A stretch of DNA of 59,972 bases, from positions 1 to 59,972 of the IMG/VR virus record IMGVR_UViG_3300043219_000134; one strand, written 5' to 3'. Positions 43,877-53,170 of this stretch are shown piece after piece. A program made the position numbers and the translations under genes. The stretch is from a virus. Under the pieces are notes generated by a model that did not search any database, was not told the origin of the DNA, and saw only the letters and a program-made list of their open reading frames with translations. The number at the start of each line of letters is the position of its first letter. The stretch's first letter is position 1.

Positions 43877-44644
43877 TTATTTAATGTTTTTGTATGAGAT
43901 ATTCTCCGTTAAGTGTTTAACCCCTACCCTAGTTTTGGCGTTAAATGGGTAAGTGTCTACAGTTTCAACTAGATACTGAGTCTTACCCATAATGGTTTTA
44001 ACCACAAAATGGTATGTTTCATCAAACTCGTGTGGTAGTACGTTTTTATATCCACCTTGGATATTTACACCACCCACTTGACCACCTCTTAATTCGTCCA
44101 TGTCAACTTTTTCACCAGCAGTAACGATCACATTATACTTTAAGTCTTTAAGCTTAGAGCCTATTTCCTCTTGTTGATTACCTAATATCGCCCAGACGTC
44201 AAAGTCCGGCTTGTCCTTCATGGGGTCTTTACCATTCATAAATCTGAGTATACCGTACTTTAAAAATCGGTTCAGGTTAGTCATATCGTCAATGGCAATG
44301 GTCTCTATTTTAGATAGAGCTTCTCCCTCTGCAAAAAGTCCTCGTTTATATTTGGCATCATCAAGTATTTGTATGATAGTTTTATACACATTAGGATTTA
44401 CCTCGTTTCCTCGTTCGTCCTTAGATGTATGTTCCAGTGAAATCACTTGCACGTTCTCATTATTCTGTAGTGTTTTCAATCCTTTATTAGTGTCTAAGAC
44501 TAAGACGTTTGGAAATGTTCCAATAAATCTAGTCTTACCTGCACCAGCTTTCCCATAGACAAGACATTTGACATAGTCACCTGTCAGTTCTTTAGGAGTG
44601 CTTAATAGTCCTGCATAGTTAAAAGTTATGTTACTTGTTAACAT
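43877..44644 (-). CDS. Sak4/RecA-like recombination ATPase
   Basis: 255 aa with Walker A GKAGAGKTRF (31-40) and Walker B IETIAIDDMT. Compact RecA-fold ATPases of this type anneal or exchange strands in phages, often with an ssDNA-binding protein and a Cas4-like nuclease as neighbours, which is the case here. Start overlaps the nuclease gene end by seven bases. Confidence 0.75.
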   Translation of the reverse strand: MLTSNITFNYAGLLSTPKELTGDYVKCLVYGKAGAGKTRFIGTFPNVLVLDTNKGLKTLQNNENVQVISLEHTSKDERGNEVNPNVYKTIIQILDDAKYKRGLFAEGEALSKIETIAIDDMTNLNRFLKYGILRFMNGKDPMKDKPDFDVWAILGNQQEEIGSKLKDLKYNVIVTAGEKVDMDELRGGQVGGVNIQGGYKNVLPHEFDETYHFVVKTIMGKTQYLVETVDTYPFNAKTRVGVKHLTENISYKNIK

Positions 44645-45585
44645 TGTTCACTTCCCTTTTTTAAATTGTTTTTGTTCTCTTCCATTAAGGCAGATATATA
44701 ATTATTTTCAACCCATTCGTCTTTATCAAAACCATAATCTTCCGGTTTGATTCCTTCAACAAGTCGCTTGTCGCATATAGAAGAATAGGGACAACCCCAA
44801 ACAGAACACGCTCCCTTTCTAGCTGGAAAAAGATACTCGGAGGGTAGTTTTCCCTCTCGATATAGCGCGTATCTGCTTGTTAAGTCTTCTATGTCCGACA
44901 TTAAACCTATTTCCCATGTTTGACTTCTCTCGTCGTCAATAAGCACGGGAATGCTACGTTCGCATTGATGGACAGAACTTCGTGAATATAAACAATCGGT
45001 GATCCAACCTTTAAAGTTGTCACCGTACAATGGTTCTATTATCTTCGTATAACCAGTAGGTTGATCGCTCTTGGCTGTCTTGTCAAACATCCTTTGCAGA
45101 CCGACACCTGTAGTCTTGGTGTCAAAAATGTAAACATTTTCAGTTTCCATCTCTCTAAAAATCCTATCTGGTCTAATACGATACTCTATACCATTAGAAA
45201 GAACACCAATATGTTCCTGTTCGTTCTCTACTACTTCGAATGTTTCCTTATCAGAAACCCCGAATCGTGAGTACCACGCTGTCAATGATGCTACCGCTTT
45301 GTTTCTATCGTTTTGGTAGTCAAGGAGTTTGTAATACTTATCACGACTTTCGTCAATCCTCTGTAGTGTAACGCCTAATAGTGTATCCTTGTCCCAGTCC
45401 TTGTAGAACTGACTGAACGCTTCGTGAACGGCAGAACCATAAATAAGGGCTTTTCCTAGCGTTCGTTCCTTTAATCCTAGAACATACTTTAAGAACCATT
45501 TCCGAGGGCATCCCCTAAACGTGTCATAAAAATGACCACCGCCTAGACCTTCCCTCATTGAATGGGCTTTAGCTGGTGTTACCAC
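44638..45585 (-). CDS. Cas4/AddB-like PD-(D/E)XK exonuclease
   Basis: 315 aa. YDTFRGCPRKWFLKY (about 20-34), GSAVHEAF (50-57), RIRPDRIF and FDTKTT outline the nuclease core. Cysteines at residue 26 and in CSVWGC then ICDK near the C-terminus could hold an Fe-S cluster, as in Cas4/AddB nucleases. Starts with GTG behind AGGAGG. Probably makes single-stranded ends for recombination. Confidence 0.75.
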   Translation of the reverse strand: MVTPAKAHSMREGLGGGHFYDTFRGCPRKWFLKYVLGLKERTLGKALIYGSAVHEAFSQFYKDWDKDTLLGVTLQRIDESRDKYYKLLDYQNDRNKAVASLTAWYSRFGVSDKETFEVVENEQEHIGVLSNGIEYRIRPDRIFREMETENVYIFDTKTTGVGLQRMFDKTAKSDQPTGYTKIIEPLYGDNFKGWITDCLYSRSSVHQCERSIPVLIDDERSQTWEIGLMSDIEDLTSRYALYREGKLPSEYLFPARKGACSVWGCPYSSICDKRLVEGIKPEDYGFDKDEWVENNYISALMEENKNNLKKGSEQC

Positions 45586-46030
45586 CTTCGCTAACCTCCT
45601 CTGGTGCTACTTTAAAGTAGAACCGATTAAGTACCGCCCAACGTATATTATAGAACTCATTTTGACCCTCTCGAGCCAACTTAGTCTCCGATAAGGAAAA
45701 GAATTGTCTTTCGACAACCCAGTCTCCCCCGTCAGATTCTATAATATACAGGTAGTACCCCCCTCTCTTCCGAGAAAGTGGAGTCACGCCATGCTTTGAC
45801 ACATCAACGAAAAACAAAAATTTATTTTCATTAGTTATCCTTAGCAGACGAGCGTGGGATACAATGTCTTTTGGATTAAACTTGTCCAAATGTATCCCTT
45901 TTAGTTTTATATTATGATAGTCTTTACCACATTTAAAGCGTAGTATCGTACTAAAAAATCTTTCTCTTGAAGTCCATCTATGGTCGTCTCTAGACGGAGG
46001 TCTTCTCCCTGTCCTAGTCTTTATGCACAT
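45569..46030 (-). CDS. Hypothetical protein, 153 aa
   Basis: Basic N-terminus (RTGRRPPSRDDHRW) then a beta-rich, aromatic domain. Overlaps both neighbours (17 bases each). A phage motif at 45724 is encoded as ESDGGDW. No family recognised. Confidence 0.65.
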   Translation of the reverse strand: MCIKTRTGRRPPSRDDHRWTSRERFFSTILRFKCGKDYHNIKLKGIHLDKFNPKDIVSHARLLRITNENKFLFFVDVSKHGVTPLSRKRGGYYLYIIESDGGDWVVERQFFSLSETKLAREGQNEFYNIRWAVLNRFYFKVAPEEVSEGGNTS

Positions 46031-46847
46031 ATTCCGCCTCCATCAGACTTAGTATTTCATCACCATCAGTGTATTTGTTCGCCGTACAAAGTGCTCTTAG
46101 CCCGCTGACTAGAGTCTTAACTTCCTCGGGATCTATTGCCTTTTCCAGTAAGGTATCCTTATCCAGTACCTTCCAAATACGAACCCATCGGCTACCGTCA
46201 TTCACACACAGTCTGTTATGTCTAATCTCAACCCTATTTACATAGCCTGTTCTCTCGATCAAAAAGTACCCATGTTCAGCCTGATCTTTTGAATCTTTGA
46301 TTAGAGCCTTTTTTGCTTCATCATAGGATACATCCAAATATTTAGGGTCGTCTGTACTAACCCATTCGGCTTGTAGGGTATTAACCAAGTCTCCTCGCTC
46401 TGGTTTAATAGATAGCTTTTTTGAGATAGCCTCTATCTTTCTCATAAAACTCTCAATATACTTCATTTGAGCTTCTTCGTCAACCCCAGTAAAATCTATA
46501 GGGTCACTTAAATAGTCATGTTCCGGCTCAGGAGGAACAGTGCTATAGGGTACATATTCTACATTATGATAGTCACTGTATTCAAGTAAATCTGATTCAC
46601 CGTTAAACCCTTTTTGGTAAACCACTTGACCCGCTTTAGACATTCGTACACCAAACCCCGAATAACCATTAATTTCTCTCGCAACCGCTGAATCATTCCA
46701 ATGCTCACTGTATTCAAAAGATAGGAATCCTTCTCTAGAGTACATCTCTCTAAGCTCGGTTTCGTTATGAATACAGTAGCGTTCACTATCTAAATATCTG
46801 TAGACACGATCTTCGGTAATATTTATTATGTCTATTCTCGTTGCCAT
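46014..46847 (-). CDS. Hypothetical protein, 277 aa
   Basis: Acidic soluble protein with a central helical region (about 125-180) between beta-rich ends. GGAGAATAG upstream. No motif recognised. Confidence 0.65.
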   Translation of the reverse strand: MATRIDIINITEDRVYRYLDSERYCIHNETELREMYSREGFLSFEYSEHWNDSAVAREINGYSGFGVRMSKAGQVVYQKGFNGESDLLEYSDYHNVEYVPYSTVPPEPEHDYLSDPIDFTGVDEEAQMKYIESFMRKIEAISKKLSIKPERGDLVNTLQAEWVSTDDPKYLDVSYDEAKKALIKDSKDQAEHGYFLIERTGYVNRVEIRHNRLCVNDGSRWVRIWKVLDKDTLLEKAIDPEEVKTLVSGLRALCTANKYTDGDEILSLMEAEYVHKD

Positions 46848-47234
46848 CTATTCTCCTTCTTCAACCTCTGTTGAATGCTTGACGGGGGAGTGCCAGTCTA
46901 AAAAGCCCTCAATTGCATACCCGAGCATACTAAGTATAATTATCCCGTTAAAGACCATTATAATTGTATTTCCTATATACTCATATACAGGGTGGGTATT
47001 ATGTAACACCAAAAGTATTACAGCTGAGACTAATCCGAATAGACATTGTCTCCGTCCTATTTTTATGTCCGTCTCTTCTGGAAGAGTAAGACCATCTGTT
47101 TCTGTTGTTTCTTCCGACACTTCGGAATACAACGCTTCGTTCATTGATTTATTTGTTTGAGCTATTTCATGTTTGGAGATATGTGTCACTAATGGTATCA
47201 TCAGTATTAGTAAACTCCAAGCTATAAATATCAT
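46848..47234 (-). CDS. Membrane protein, 128 aa
   Basis: Three hydrophobic helices (about 1-18, 63-79 and 86-108) separated by an acidic loop. GGAGCTAGAT upstream. Possibly an inner-membrane host-exclusion or lysis accessory. No family. Confidence 0.6.
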   Translation of the reverse strand: MIFIAWSLLILMIPLVTHISKHEIAQTNKSMNEALYSEVSEETTETDGLTLPEETDIKIGRRQCLFGLVSAVILLVLHNTHPVYEYIGNTIIMVFNGIIILSMLGYAIEGFLDWHSPVKHSTEVEEGE

Positions 47235-47236
47235 AT

Positions 47237-47698
47237 CTAGCTCCTTTTTGGCATAGGCTTGATTACACAGCTTACGTCGAACGCTTCGAGGTCACGTTTA
47301 ATTTCGTTCATCTCGTCTAATGTTCCCTGTGCAACTCGTGTATAGCCTTGTTTAAAAATCAGATTAGCTTCCCTCTCTGAGAAGTTCATCACGTATTCAA
47401 AGTACGCTGTCGGGTCTGGTTCTCTACAATCTTGAACCGGACACACATGTACTATCAATCTATGTGCATCTTCATTAACTAATTCTCCCCCGTCAGACTT
47501 TATGAATCTAGGTTTTAAATTGTACTTACCTTTCTCCCAAGTCTTAGTTATCCGGTTGGGTTTAGCTTTTAATTTCGCTAATTTAGTCATTTTATTAAGA
47601 TATCTAGAGACTTCTCTCGGAGTACCTTTTATAGAGGTAATATCTAAATTAAGGAGGCTCGCTCTCTTCTCTAGTTTTGCTTTTGTTCTTTTGTTCAT
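47237..47698 (-). CDS. Hypothetical protein, 153 aa
   Basis: Basic N-terminal third (lysine/arginine-rich, helical) and a mixed C-terminal domain with two cysteines (CPVQDC, about 86-91). AGGGGGACAG upstream. A phage motif at 47485. No family recognised. Confidence 0.65.
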   Translation of the reverse strand: MNKRTKAKLEKRASLLNLDITSIKGTPREVSRYLNKMTKLAKLKAKPNRITKTWEKGKYNLKPRFIKSDGGELVNEDAHRLIVHVCPVQDCREPDPTAYFEYVMNFSEREANLIFKQGYTRVAQGTLDEMNEIKRDLEAFDVSCVIKPMPKRS

Positions 47699-47706
47699 CT
47701 GTCCCC

Positions 47707-48132
47707 CTAAGCCGTTTTGCTATAGGTTCTAGATAGAACCAGCTTTAATCTATAATCTGCCATTGGTTTAGCACCAAATGACAACTTTTTGTCTGCATAA
47801 GAACTAATTTTATGACGTAGCAATATCTCGTTTATTACACTCCGTCTAGTATCTATGTCTTTAATTTTTTGTATTATGACATTTCTTTTAGTTCTTTCAA
47901 GTACTGCCACAATAATTCCAGCCAAAGTCTTTTCGTATTCTTTAGCTTTTTCTGCATTGTACAGTTTAATTTCATTTCTCCTAACAGAAGCTTTATCTGC
48001 CCTAGCAAGCTTTTCAGTACTTGAACAGGGTTTAGGTGCTGTATAGCATTTTTTAGCTCTGTCTCTTCTTCTGTTCTCTTTATGGGCTTGATTCCATAAT
48101 TTCGTCATCAGCATTTTTAGATTTTTTGTCAT
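47707..48132 (-). CDS. Very basic hypothetical protein, 141 aa
   Basis: Strongly basic along its length (KENRRRDRAKK, KRNVIIQKIKDI), consistent with nucleic-acid binding. AAAGGAACTATTTA before the ATG. Its 5' end overlaps the preceding gene by 53 bases. Confidence 0.6.
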   Translation of the reverse strand: MTKNLKMLMTKLWNQAHKENRRRDRAKKCYTAPKPCSSTEKLARADKASVRRNEIKLYNAEKAKEYEKTLAGIIVAVLERTKRNVIIQKIKDIDTRRSVINEILLRHKISSYADKKLSFGAKPMADYRLKLVLSRTYSKTA

Positions 48133-48328
48133 TAAATAGTTCCTTTAAAGACTTAACTTGTCGTTCAAGTTTCTTTATTTTGTAGACGTTAAAAAACTCA
48201 AATAGGAACAGTAACATTGTGGTAGAAGTAAATAGATACCCATAGTCGGGTATCTTTGTATTATAGATAACTTCTGTCAGTTCACGTATAGTATACATAA
48301 ACTGGTTCATTAATAGAGGAAACGTCAT
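48080..48328 (-). CDS. Membrane protein with coiled coil, 82 aa
   Basis: Hydrophobic helix about 29-48, then a charged coiled-coil C-terminus (KIKKLERQVKSLKELF). Layout of a small i-spanin-like or scaffold protein. Overlaps both neighbours. Confidence 0.6.
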   Translation of the reverse strand: MTFPLLMNQFMYTIRELTEVIYNTKIPDYGYLFTSTTMLLFLFEFFNVYKIKKLERQVKSLKELFNDKKSKNADDEIMESSP

Positions 48329-48558
48329 GGCACTCCTTTGAAGATTATCGTAATCTCCGTATATAGCTCCTCAGAGCTTAGTTTCAGAACTTCCTTTGAA
48401 TAAAGCCCCTGTGAGGCTAGATACAATAAATAGTACTGAATGTAAGAATCGTCTAAAAGATCATAGTACTTGAATAGAAACGAGGGACAATCCTCAACGT
48501 TCAAACCGAAAATAATTTCTTTGCCCCATTCACTTAATACATCTTTAAAATCCGCCAT
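48325..48558 (-). CDS. Hypothetical protein, 77 aa
   Basis: Helical, aromatic-rich small protein (YYDLLDDSYIQYYLLYL). It is soluble or peripheral. Overlaps the next gene by four bases. No family. Confidence 0.6.
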   Translation of the reverse strand: MADFKDVLSEWGKEIIFGLNVEDCPSFLFKYYDLLDDSYIQYYLLYLASQGLYSKEVLKLSSEELYTEITIIFKGVP

Positions 48559-48561
48559 TAC

Positions 48562-49041
48562 CTAGTAACAAGCCTTTACAAACTTTTTAGCTTTCTCTAC
48601 AACTTTATCACAGTCGTCATCGTCTTCTAAGTCCGGTTCTTCTTTTTCAAACCAGTTAAGGAAACTGTACATTGCCTTAGCCTGTTTAGAATTGTCAAAC
48701 TTACCATATTCATTACCAACTGAATAGTGGTTCTTACCGGAACTATGACTATTTTTGTGTCCCTTTTTATCGGAACCCTTTACTTCAACTAATTTGAAAG
48801 TTTTACCACATGAACATTTAACTGTTCCATGTGTGCCGAAGTCTGCTCTAGCGAAAAGTTGTGGGAATGGTATGTTCTTTACCATTGCGTAAACGCCCTT
48901 TTCAGCGATAGAAACCAGTTGCCCTTCGACACCTTTTGAATCTTTTTTGTCTTTATAAAATGTACCTGTCTTACCTAAGTTAGATACATAACCTTTGTAG
49001 TCAAATCTGTCTTTATTATTTGAGTGTTCTCTCTTCTTCAC
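48562..49041 (-). CDS. Hypothetical protein with CxC motif, 159 aa
   Basis: GTG start with AAAAGGAAAAGACA. Basic N-terminus, CSCG near residue 76, then a histidine/serine-rich stretch and an acidic C-terminus ending in a cysteine. Perhaps a metal-binding protein. Overlaps the previous gene by 26 bases. Confidence 0.6.
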   Translation of the reverse strand: MKKREHSNNKDRFDYKGYVSNLGKTGTFYKDKKDSKGVEGQLVSIAEKGVYAMVKNIPFPQLFARADFGTHGTVKCSCGKTFKLVEVKGSDKKGHKNSHSSGKNHYSVGNEYGKFDNSKQAKAMYSFLNWFEKEEPDLEDDDDCDKVVEKAKKFVKACY

Positions 49042-50620
49042 TGTCTTTTCCTTTTAGGACAGTTCCGGTGTCTAACACAGCCATAAGCGACGCTAATTGT
49101 GCAGAGTCGTCTTTTGGTATTGATACGATTAACATGTTGTCAACGTTTTCCTGATAAACTTTCGTTGTAACTCTTAGAAGTCCCGATACGGAACCTTGCA
49201 TAGCTATAACGTCATTGTGAATGGAAATACGTTCCCCATTTTCAAAGTTAAAACTTAACCATCTATAGTCAGTCTTTACATTGTCGAGGTCGATTGGGGA
49301 TGCGAAGAACGCCATTTGTTGATTCAGATGATTCCAAACCAGTATAGTAACGTATTCTTGCTCTCTTGTTAAATTTCTGATTGCTGTATCATAACCAACA
49401 GGCTTTGAAAAACTACCCGAACGTTTGTCCGTTAATAGTTTATCAGCAACTTTTTCAACGTCTTTCACGTCTTTAAGTTTTACTGTTGGTGATGCAGTTA
49501 TTCCATCAGGAAGATCGAGGGAGATGTATCTATATCCCCTTCTTATTTTTTTGGCTTTACCATCATGACCCGTTCCGTCTATAAGGATTGTATTAACGTT
49601 TTTTCCACCTTGTAGACCGACAAAAGTTCCGGTAAGATTTAATTTCTTTTCACTCTTTTTATTCCAGCAGTGAACTGTTCTCGAATGCATATGCATCAAA
49701 GTTGGCATCATCTTATCGAACTTCTTATATAGCTCCATAAGGGTGTTTGCTCTCCTCAGACGAGCATCTGTTAAACGCTTGTCATACTCTTGGCGAGCTA
49801 CCACTACTTCTTCTGGTGTCATTTTCGAGGTGTCAGGTCTTTCAATGTCAGTAAACGGTATCTCTCTAGAATTACCATTATCATCAAAACCAAGGTTAGC
49901 GTGTAATTCAATTTTACCACCAGCAGGGTGTTCAACTGAACCATGCGACTTTAACCATCCTCTGTCTATGAAGGTTTCTACAAACCACGGCACTTCACCC
50001 TTACCCCAAGGTAATGGACTTTTTTCTTCAACTTTAGGTTCTACTTTAGACGTTGTTGTCCCGTCGCTACTATCTTTATCCGGTAAGTCAGTGGGGTTGG
50101 AACCCTCCGACTCGGTAGCCGACTCAGTCTCAGACGGATCACTGGATATGACCTCTGTCTTTTCATTCTCTCGTTCCTTAGTTGAATCTTCCGCCAGCTT
50201 ATTCTTGAAGGTATTATACTTTTCCATACCCTCTTCATAATTGCTGTCTCTTGCTTCTGCTTCAATTGCTTTTTTGCCTTTTTTCTCTTCCTGTGAATCT
50301 GTATCACATGGAGCCGGAGTCGCGGTCACAAGGGGGATGTTTTCACAACCTTTTCCCTCACAAGGCGAACTCTTTGCTCCATCTAATACCTCAGACGACT
50401 TTTCGTCTTTTGCTGTATCTACAGCCGGAGGAGTTTCGTTTTCGATTACCATTACTGGTATCTCTTTTTTCGCTTTTACTTTGTCAGAAGCCTTTTTAGA
50501 CTCGATAAGAAGGTAATGCGCATCTATTCTCTCTTGCAAGAGTCTAGCCTCATTTGTCTTACCTGCTTTTTTAAGTCGTTTGACTTCTTTTTTACTTGAT
50601 CTAACTTCTTGTTGTTTCAT
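49016..50620 (-). CDS. Large hypothetical protein with disordered N-terminus, 534 aa
   Basis: Residues about 1-200 are low-complexity, rich in K, E, S, T and P, and look disordered. The rest (about 205-520) is a folded mixed domain with no recognised motif. The ribosome site AAGGAACT follows hairpin H3. Possibly a virion or large scaffold-like protein, but it sits in the early/middle unit. Confidence 0.6.
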   Translation of the reverse strand: MKQQEVRSSKKEVKRLKKAGKTNEARLLQERIDAHYLLIESKKASDKVKAKKEIPVMVIENETPPAVDTAKDEKSSEVLDGAKSSPCEGKGCENIPLVTATPAPCDTDSQEEKKGKKAIEAEARDSNYEEGMEKYNTFKNKLAEDSTKERENEKTEVISSDPSETESATESEGSNPTDLPDKDSSDGTTTSKVEPKVEEKSPLPWGKGEVPWFVETFIDRGWLKSHGSVEHPAGGKIELHANLGFDDNGNSREIPFTDIERPDTSKMTPEEVVVARQEYDKRLTDARLRRANTLMELYKKFDKMMPTLMHMHSRTVHCWNKKSEKKLNLTGTFVGLQGGKNVNTILIDGTGHDGKAKKIRRGYRYISLDLPDGITASPTVKLKDVKDVEKVADKLLTDKRSGSFSKPVGYDTAIRNLTREQEYVTILVWNHLNQQMAFFASPIDLDNVKTDYRWLSFNFENGERISIHNDVIAMQGSVSGLLRVTTKVYQENVDNMLIVSIPKDDSAQLASLMAVLDTGTVLKGKDSEEERTLK

Positions 50621-50631
50621 TTTAGTTCCTT

Positions 50632-50645
50632 ACTGTCTATACAGT
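50632..50645 (-). promoter_or_regulatory. AUAG-loop hairpin H3 before 49016-50620
   Basis: Transcript ACTGT-ATAG-ACAGT (5 bp), followed directly by AAGGAAC. The UAG in the loop is also the stop codon of the gene at 50637-50951. Core GTATAGAC. Confidence 0.55.
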
Positions 50646-50951
50646 TATTTTTAATTGATCTTTAACCAACACAGGGTCGCCATTTTTTAAAGTCTTATTT
50701 CTATACGTAACTTTAAAACCTTTTCTTCTCAGTAGTTCTGCATCTGCATCACTTAACCCTCTTACATAGAACTCGGTCTGTCCGAATCTTTTGGAGTTTT
50801 TTCTGATTTTCTTATTGAGCTTTCTTAAATCCTTACTCAATTGTCCCACTTCGGCATACTGTTTAACTTCCTCTCTAGAAACGAAGTCAGGTTCTTTACA
50901 ACCGTAGTCTAATACTACTTTTTTGTTACCGATAGGTATTTCAAATCTCAT
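50637..50951 (-). CDS. Hypothetical basic protein, 104 aa
   Basis: Basic, mixed alpha/beta, with RGLSDADAELLRRKGF (about 64-79), a helix pattern typical of small binding domains. AAAGGACTAAAAA upstream; leader has a GTAGC...GCTAC hairpin. No family. Confidence 0.6.
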   Translation of the reverse strand: MRFEIPIGNKKVVLDYGCKEPDFVSREEVKQYAEVGQLSKDLRKLNKKIRKNSKRFGQTEFYVRGLSDADAELLRRKGFKVTYRNKTLKNGDPVLVKDQLKITV

Positions 50952-50954
50952 TTT

Positions 50955-52100
50955 TTAGTCCTTTAGTAGCACTTCGCTACCTAGTAAGTATGCATCCTTA
51001 GTGATTCTGAACACCTCAATTTCAGTTACATACTTGTTTATCTTCTGTATCATAGTGCTGTCATTCAGCGTATATGAACCCCAAATCCACTTCTCTTGTT
51101 TTCGCTTGTACCGGAATCTAAACTCCTCGAAAACATAGACTTTATCCGATATACTGCCGTATTGTCTTACTCTATACGTTTCAGTCGGCATCACCTCAAC
51201 GAACCCGTATCCTAAAATGTGGGGATAATCCATATCCGAAAGATAAGCCGTCGCTTTAACCTTTCTTAGACTCTCCATTAGATTAAAGGAACTATCATTT
51301 CTGATAAAAAGCTCCCTAGAGTCTTTGACCTCTTCTCGTAAGAGATCGATCTTTAGAAGACGTTCATCTATTAAAAAGATTAGTTCTTCTATCTTATTGA
51401 ATGCATATCTTAACCCGATCGTTATATCTTTTCTCTTAAAAGGGCTTCCAGTCTCACTAAGATTTTTGCGCATTCCTTTTAGCTCACTAAGAGCTACAGC
51501 CGTATTCTCTCCGATACTTAAAGTATTCACTATAGTTCCGACGATACCTATTTGATAGTCGAAGTCATAGTTTTTAAATCCTGTATTCAAGGCATCATAG
51601 TAAACTCTTAAAGTAAAACTAATATTAGATAGGCTCATACTCATTAGCATGTGTTCACTTAACCTAAAAATTGTTTGCTTCAAATAGTTTGCTTCATCAC
51701 TCTTGACGGGGGAGAATAAGCTTGTTAAATTATATAATAACTTCAACTCCGATACCATTTCTAAAAAGAACTGGGGAGTCATAGGCGAAATATGTTTAAT
51801 TTGGGAGTAAAATCTATCCTCGAAATACTTAACGCCCATATTAAATGAGAGTTTATTTATTGTGCCCTTATCATACAAGTGAATTGCTTCAATTATATGG
51901 TCTTGAACTATTATGTCGGTCTGTTTCCAATCATCCTTGTAGAAGGAGGGTAAAACGATATCGTTATTGAAACAGCCAGTAAGAACCAATAAGAATAAGG
52001 ATATAAAAAGTACGCCCAAGCTTGTTAACGAAGTCTTTAGTAGGTATTTACTTCTTGTCTTTTTGTTCAGGAGTGGATTTGTCTTTTTTGTTTTTATCAT
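50955..52100 (-). CDS. Predicted lipoprotein, 381 aa
   Basis: Basic N-terminus, hydrophobic helix (about 25-41) and lipobox LVLTGC (about 38-43), so it is probably exported, lipidated and held in an envelope membrane. The mature part is helical with no recognised motif. ATG behind GGGGGAGATCAA. Overlaps the next gene by 53 bases. Could be an outer-membrane blocker or part of a lysis device. Confidence 0.65.
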   Translation of the reverse strand: MIKTKKTNPLLNKKTRSKYLLKTSLTSLGVLFISLFLLVLTGCFNNDIVLPSFYKDDWKQTDIIVQDHIIEAIHLYDKGTINKLSFNMGVKYFEDRFYSQIKHISPMTPQFFLEMVSELKLLYNLTSLFSPVKSDEANYLKQTIFRLSEHMLMSMSLSNISFTLRVYYDALNTGFKNYDFDYQIGIVGTIVNTLSIGENTAVALSELKGMRKNLSETGSPFKRKDITIGLRYAFNKIEELIFLIDERLLKIDLLREEVKDSRELFIRNDSSFNLMESLRKVKATAYLSDMDYPHILGYGFVEVMPTETYRVRQYGSISDKVYVFEEFRFRYKRKQEKWIWGSYTLNDSTMIQKINKYVTEIEVFRITKDAYLLGSEVLLKD

Positions 52101-53121
52101 TTGATCTCCCCCTAGTATTATTCTTCGGCGGTGTACTTACGGACGGTTTAGCTTTAGGCTTTACCTTTGACTTATTAACGTCAGTCTCCCCCGTCGAGTT
52201 GGGAGACTTTTTGGTCTTTTTAGGCGCCTTAGCCGTCATTATATATTTTAGAATCTTCTTTAAGACACCACCAGCCAGAGCTTTATTGGTATCCTGTATT
52301 GAAGTTTCTTCTATAATGTCGCCCGGTTTTTGAGTAAGCTCCTTAGCCTTTAGAGCTTCAAGTTTAAGAGTCCGTCTAATGTCCTTTTTTCTCTTGATAT
52401 CATCGATAAAAAGTGAAAAGGTCATAGGCTCTTTAGGATTGATCGGTGCTGGCTCAGTTACCGGAGTATTATTTAAAGGTTTTTTCTTGTCCTCAACTAT
52501 TGGAGTAGTCTCTGGTTTTTTGTTAGTCTCTTTAGTAGAAGGTTTTTTAGGTTCTTCTTTTTTAACTGACGTTAAAGGTATGGTTTTTGTAGTTTTCGGC
52601 TTTCGGTTAAGTACTGCTTTTTGTATATTATAGAGTATAAAACAGATTATTAAACCGAAGGTAAGTAATTTACCGAATAGTGTAATTTTATCTATAGTAG
52701 ACTCTAATTTAGCGTACTTAATAACGTCAGCTTCACTAGCGACCATTGACTCGTAGAGTTGCATCTCGTATCCGGCTATTACAGATTCAAAGTGTTTAAT
52801 AGTTGCTTTGTCCTGTTTGGTTACTCGAGCGTGCTCTTTAGTTATATTTGTGTAGGCTGTTCTCTCAGTATCGATAAGATACTTTAATTCTTCATTCATT
52901 TCTTTAAAGAAGACAGCTCTTTTTTCTGATTGTTCCGCGTCTTTTTCGGAGTACCCTGAAATCTTTGCATAATGGTTTTTCATACTAATTTCATGGGTAA
53001 GTTGTTCCTTCAAGATATTATTCTCTATTGACGTAATATCCATCATAGAGAATACTTGCGCATGACTAGCCCAAGTGATACTTAGAGCTAATAAAATAAT
53101 GTACATAAATTTCTTCATCAT
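52048..53121 (-). CDS. Secreted and membrane-anchored coiled-coil protein, 357 aa
   Basis: Signal peptide (about 1-21), periplasmic coiled coil (about 30-140), membrane helix (about 147-165), then a long lysine/proline-rich tail, the sort of tail that binds peptidoglycan or polyanions. Hairpin H4 precedes its AAAGGAC site. With the overlapping lipoprotein it could span the envelope. Confidence 0.6.
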   Translation of the reverse strand: MMKKFMYIILLALSITWASHAQVFSMMDITSIENNILKEQLTHEISMKNHYAKISGYSEKDAEQSEKRAVFFKEMNEELKYLIDTERTAYTNITKEHARVTKQDKATIKHFESVIAGYEMQLYESMVASEADVIKYAKLESTIDKITLFGKLLTFGLIICFILYNIQKAVLNRKPKTTKTIPLTSVKKEEPKKPSTKETNKKPETTPIVEDKKKPLNNTPVTEPAPINPKEPMTFSLFIDDIKRKKDIRRTLKLEALKAKELTQKPGDIIEETSIQDTNKALAGGVLKKILKYIMTAKAPKKTKKSPNSTGETDVNKSKVKPKAKPSVSTPPKNNTRGRSNDKNKKDKSTPEQKDKK

Positions 53122-53131
53122 ATTGTCCTTT

Positions 53132-53147
53132 AGTAGCCTATGCTACT
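53132..53147 (-). promoter_or_regulatory. AUAG-loop hairpin H4 before 52048-53121
   Basis: AGTAGC-ATAG-GCTACT, 6 bp, followed directly by AAAGGA. Core GCATAGGC. Confidence 0.65.
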
Positions 53148-53170
53148 CGTTGCGTAATCTCTCTAGATTA

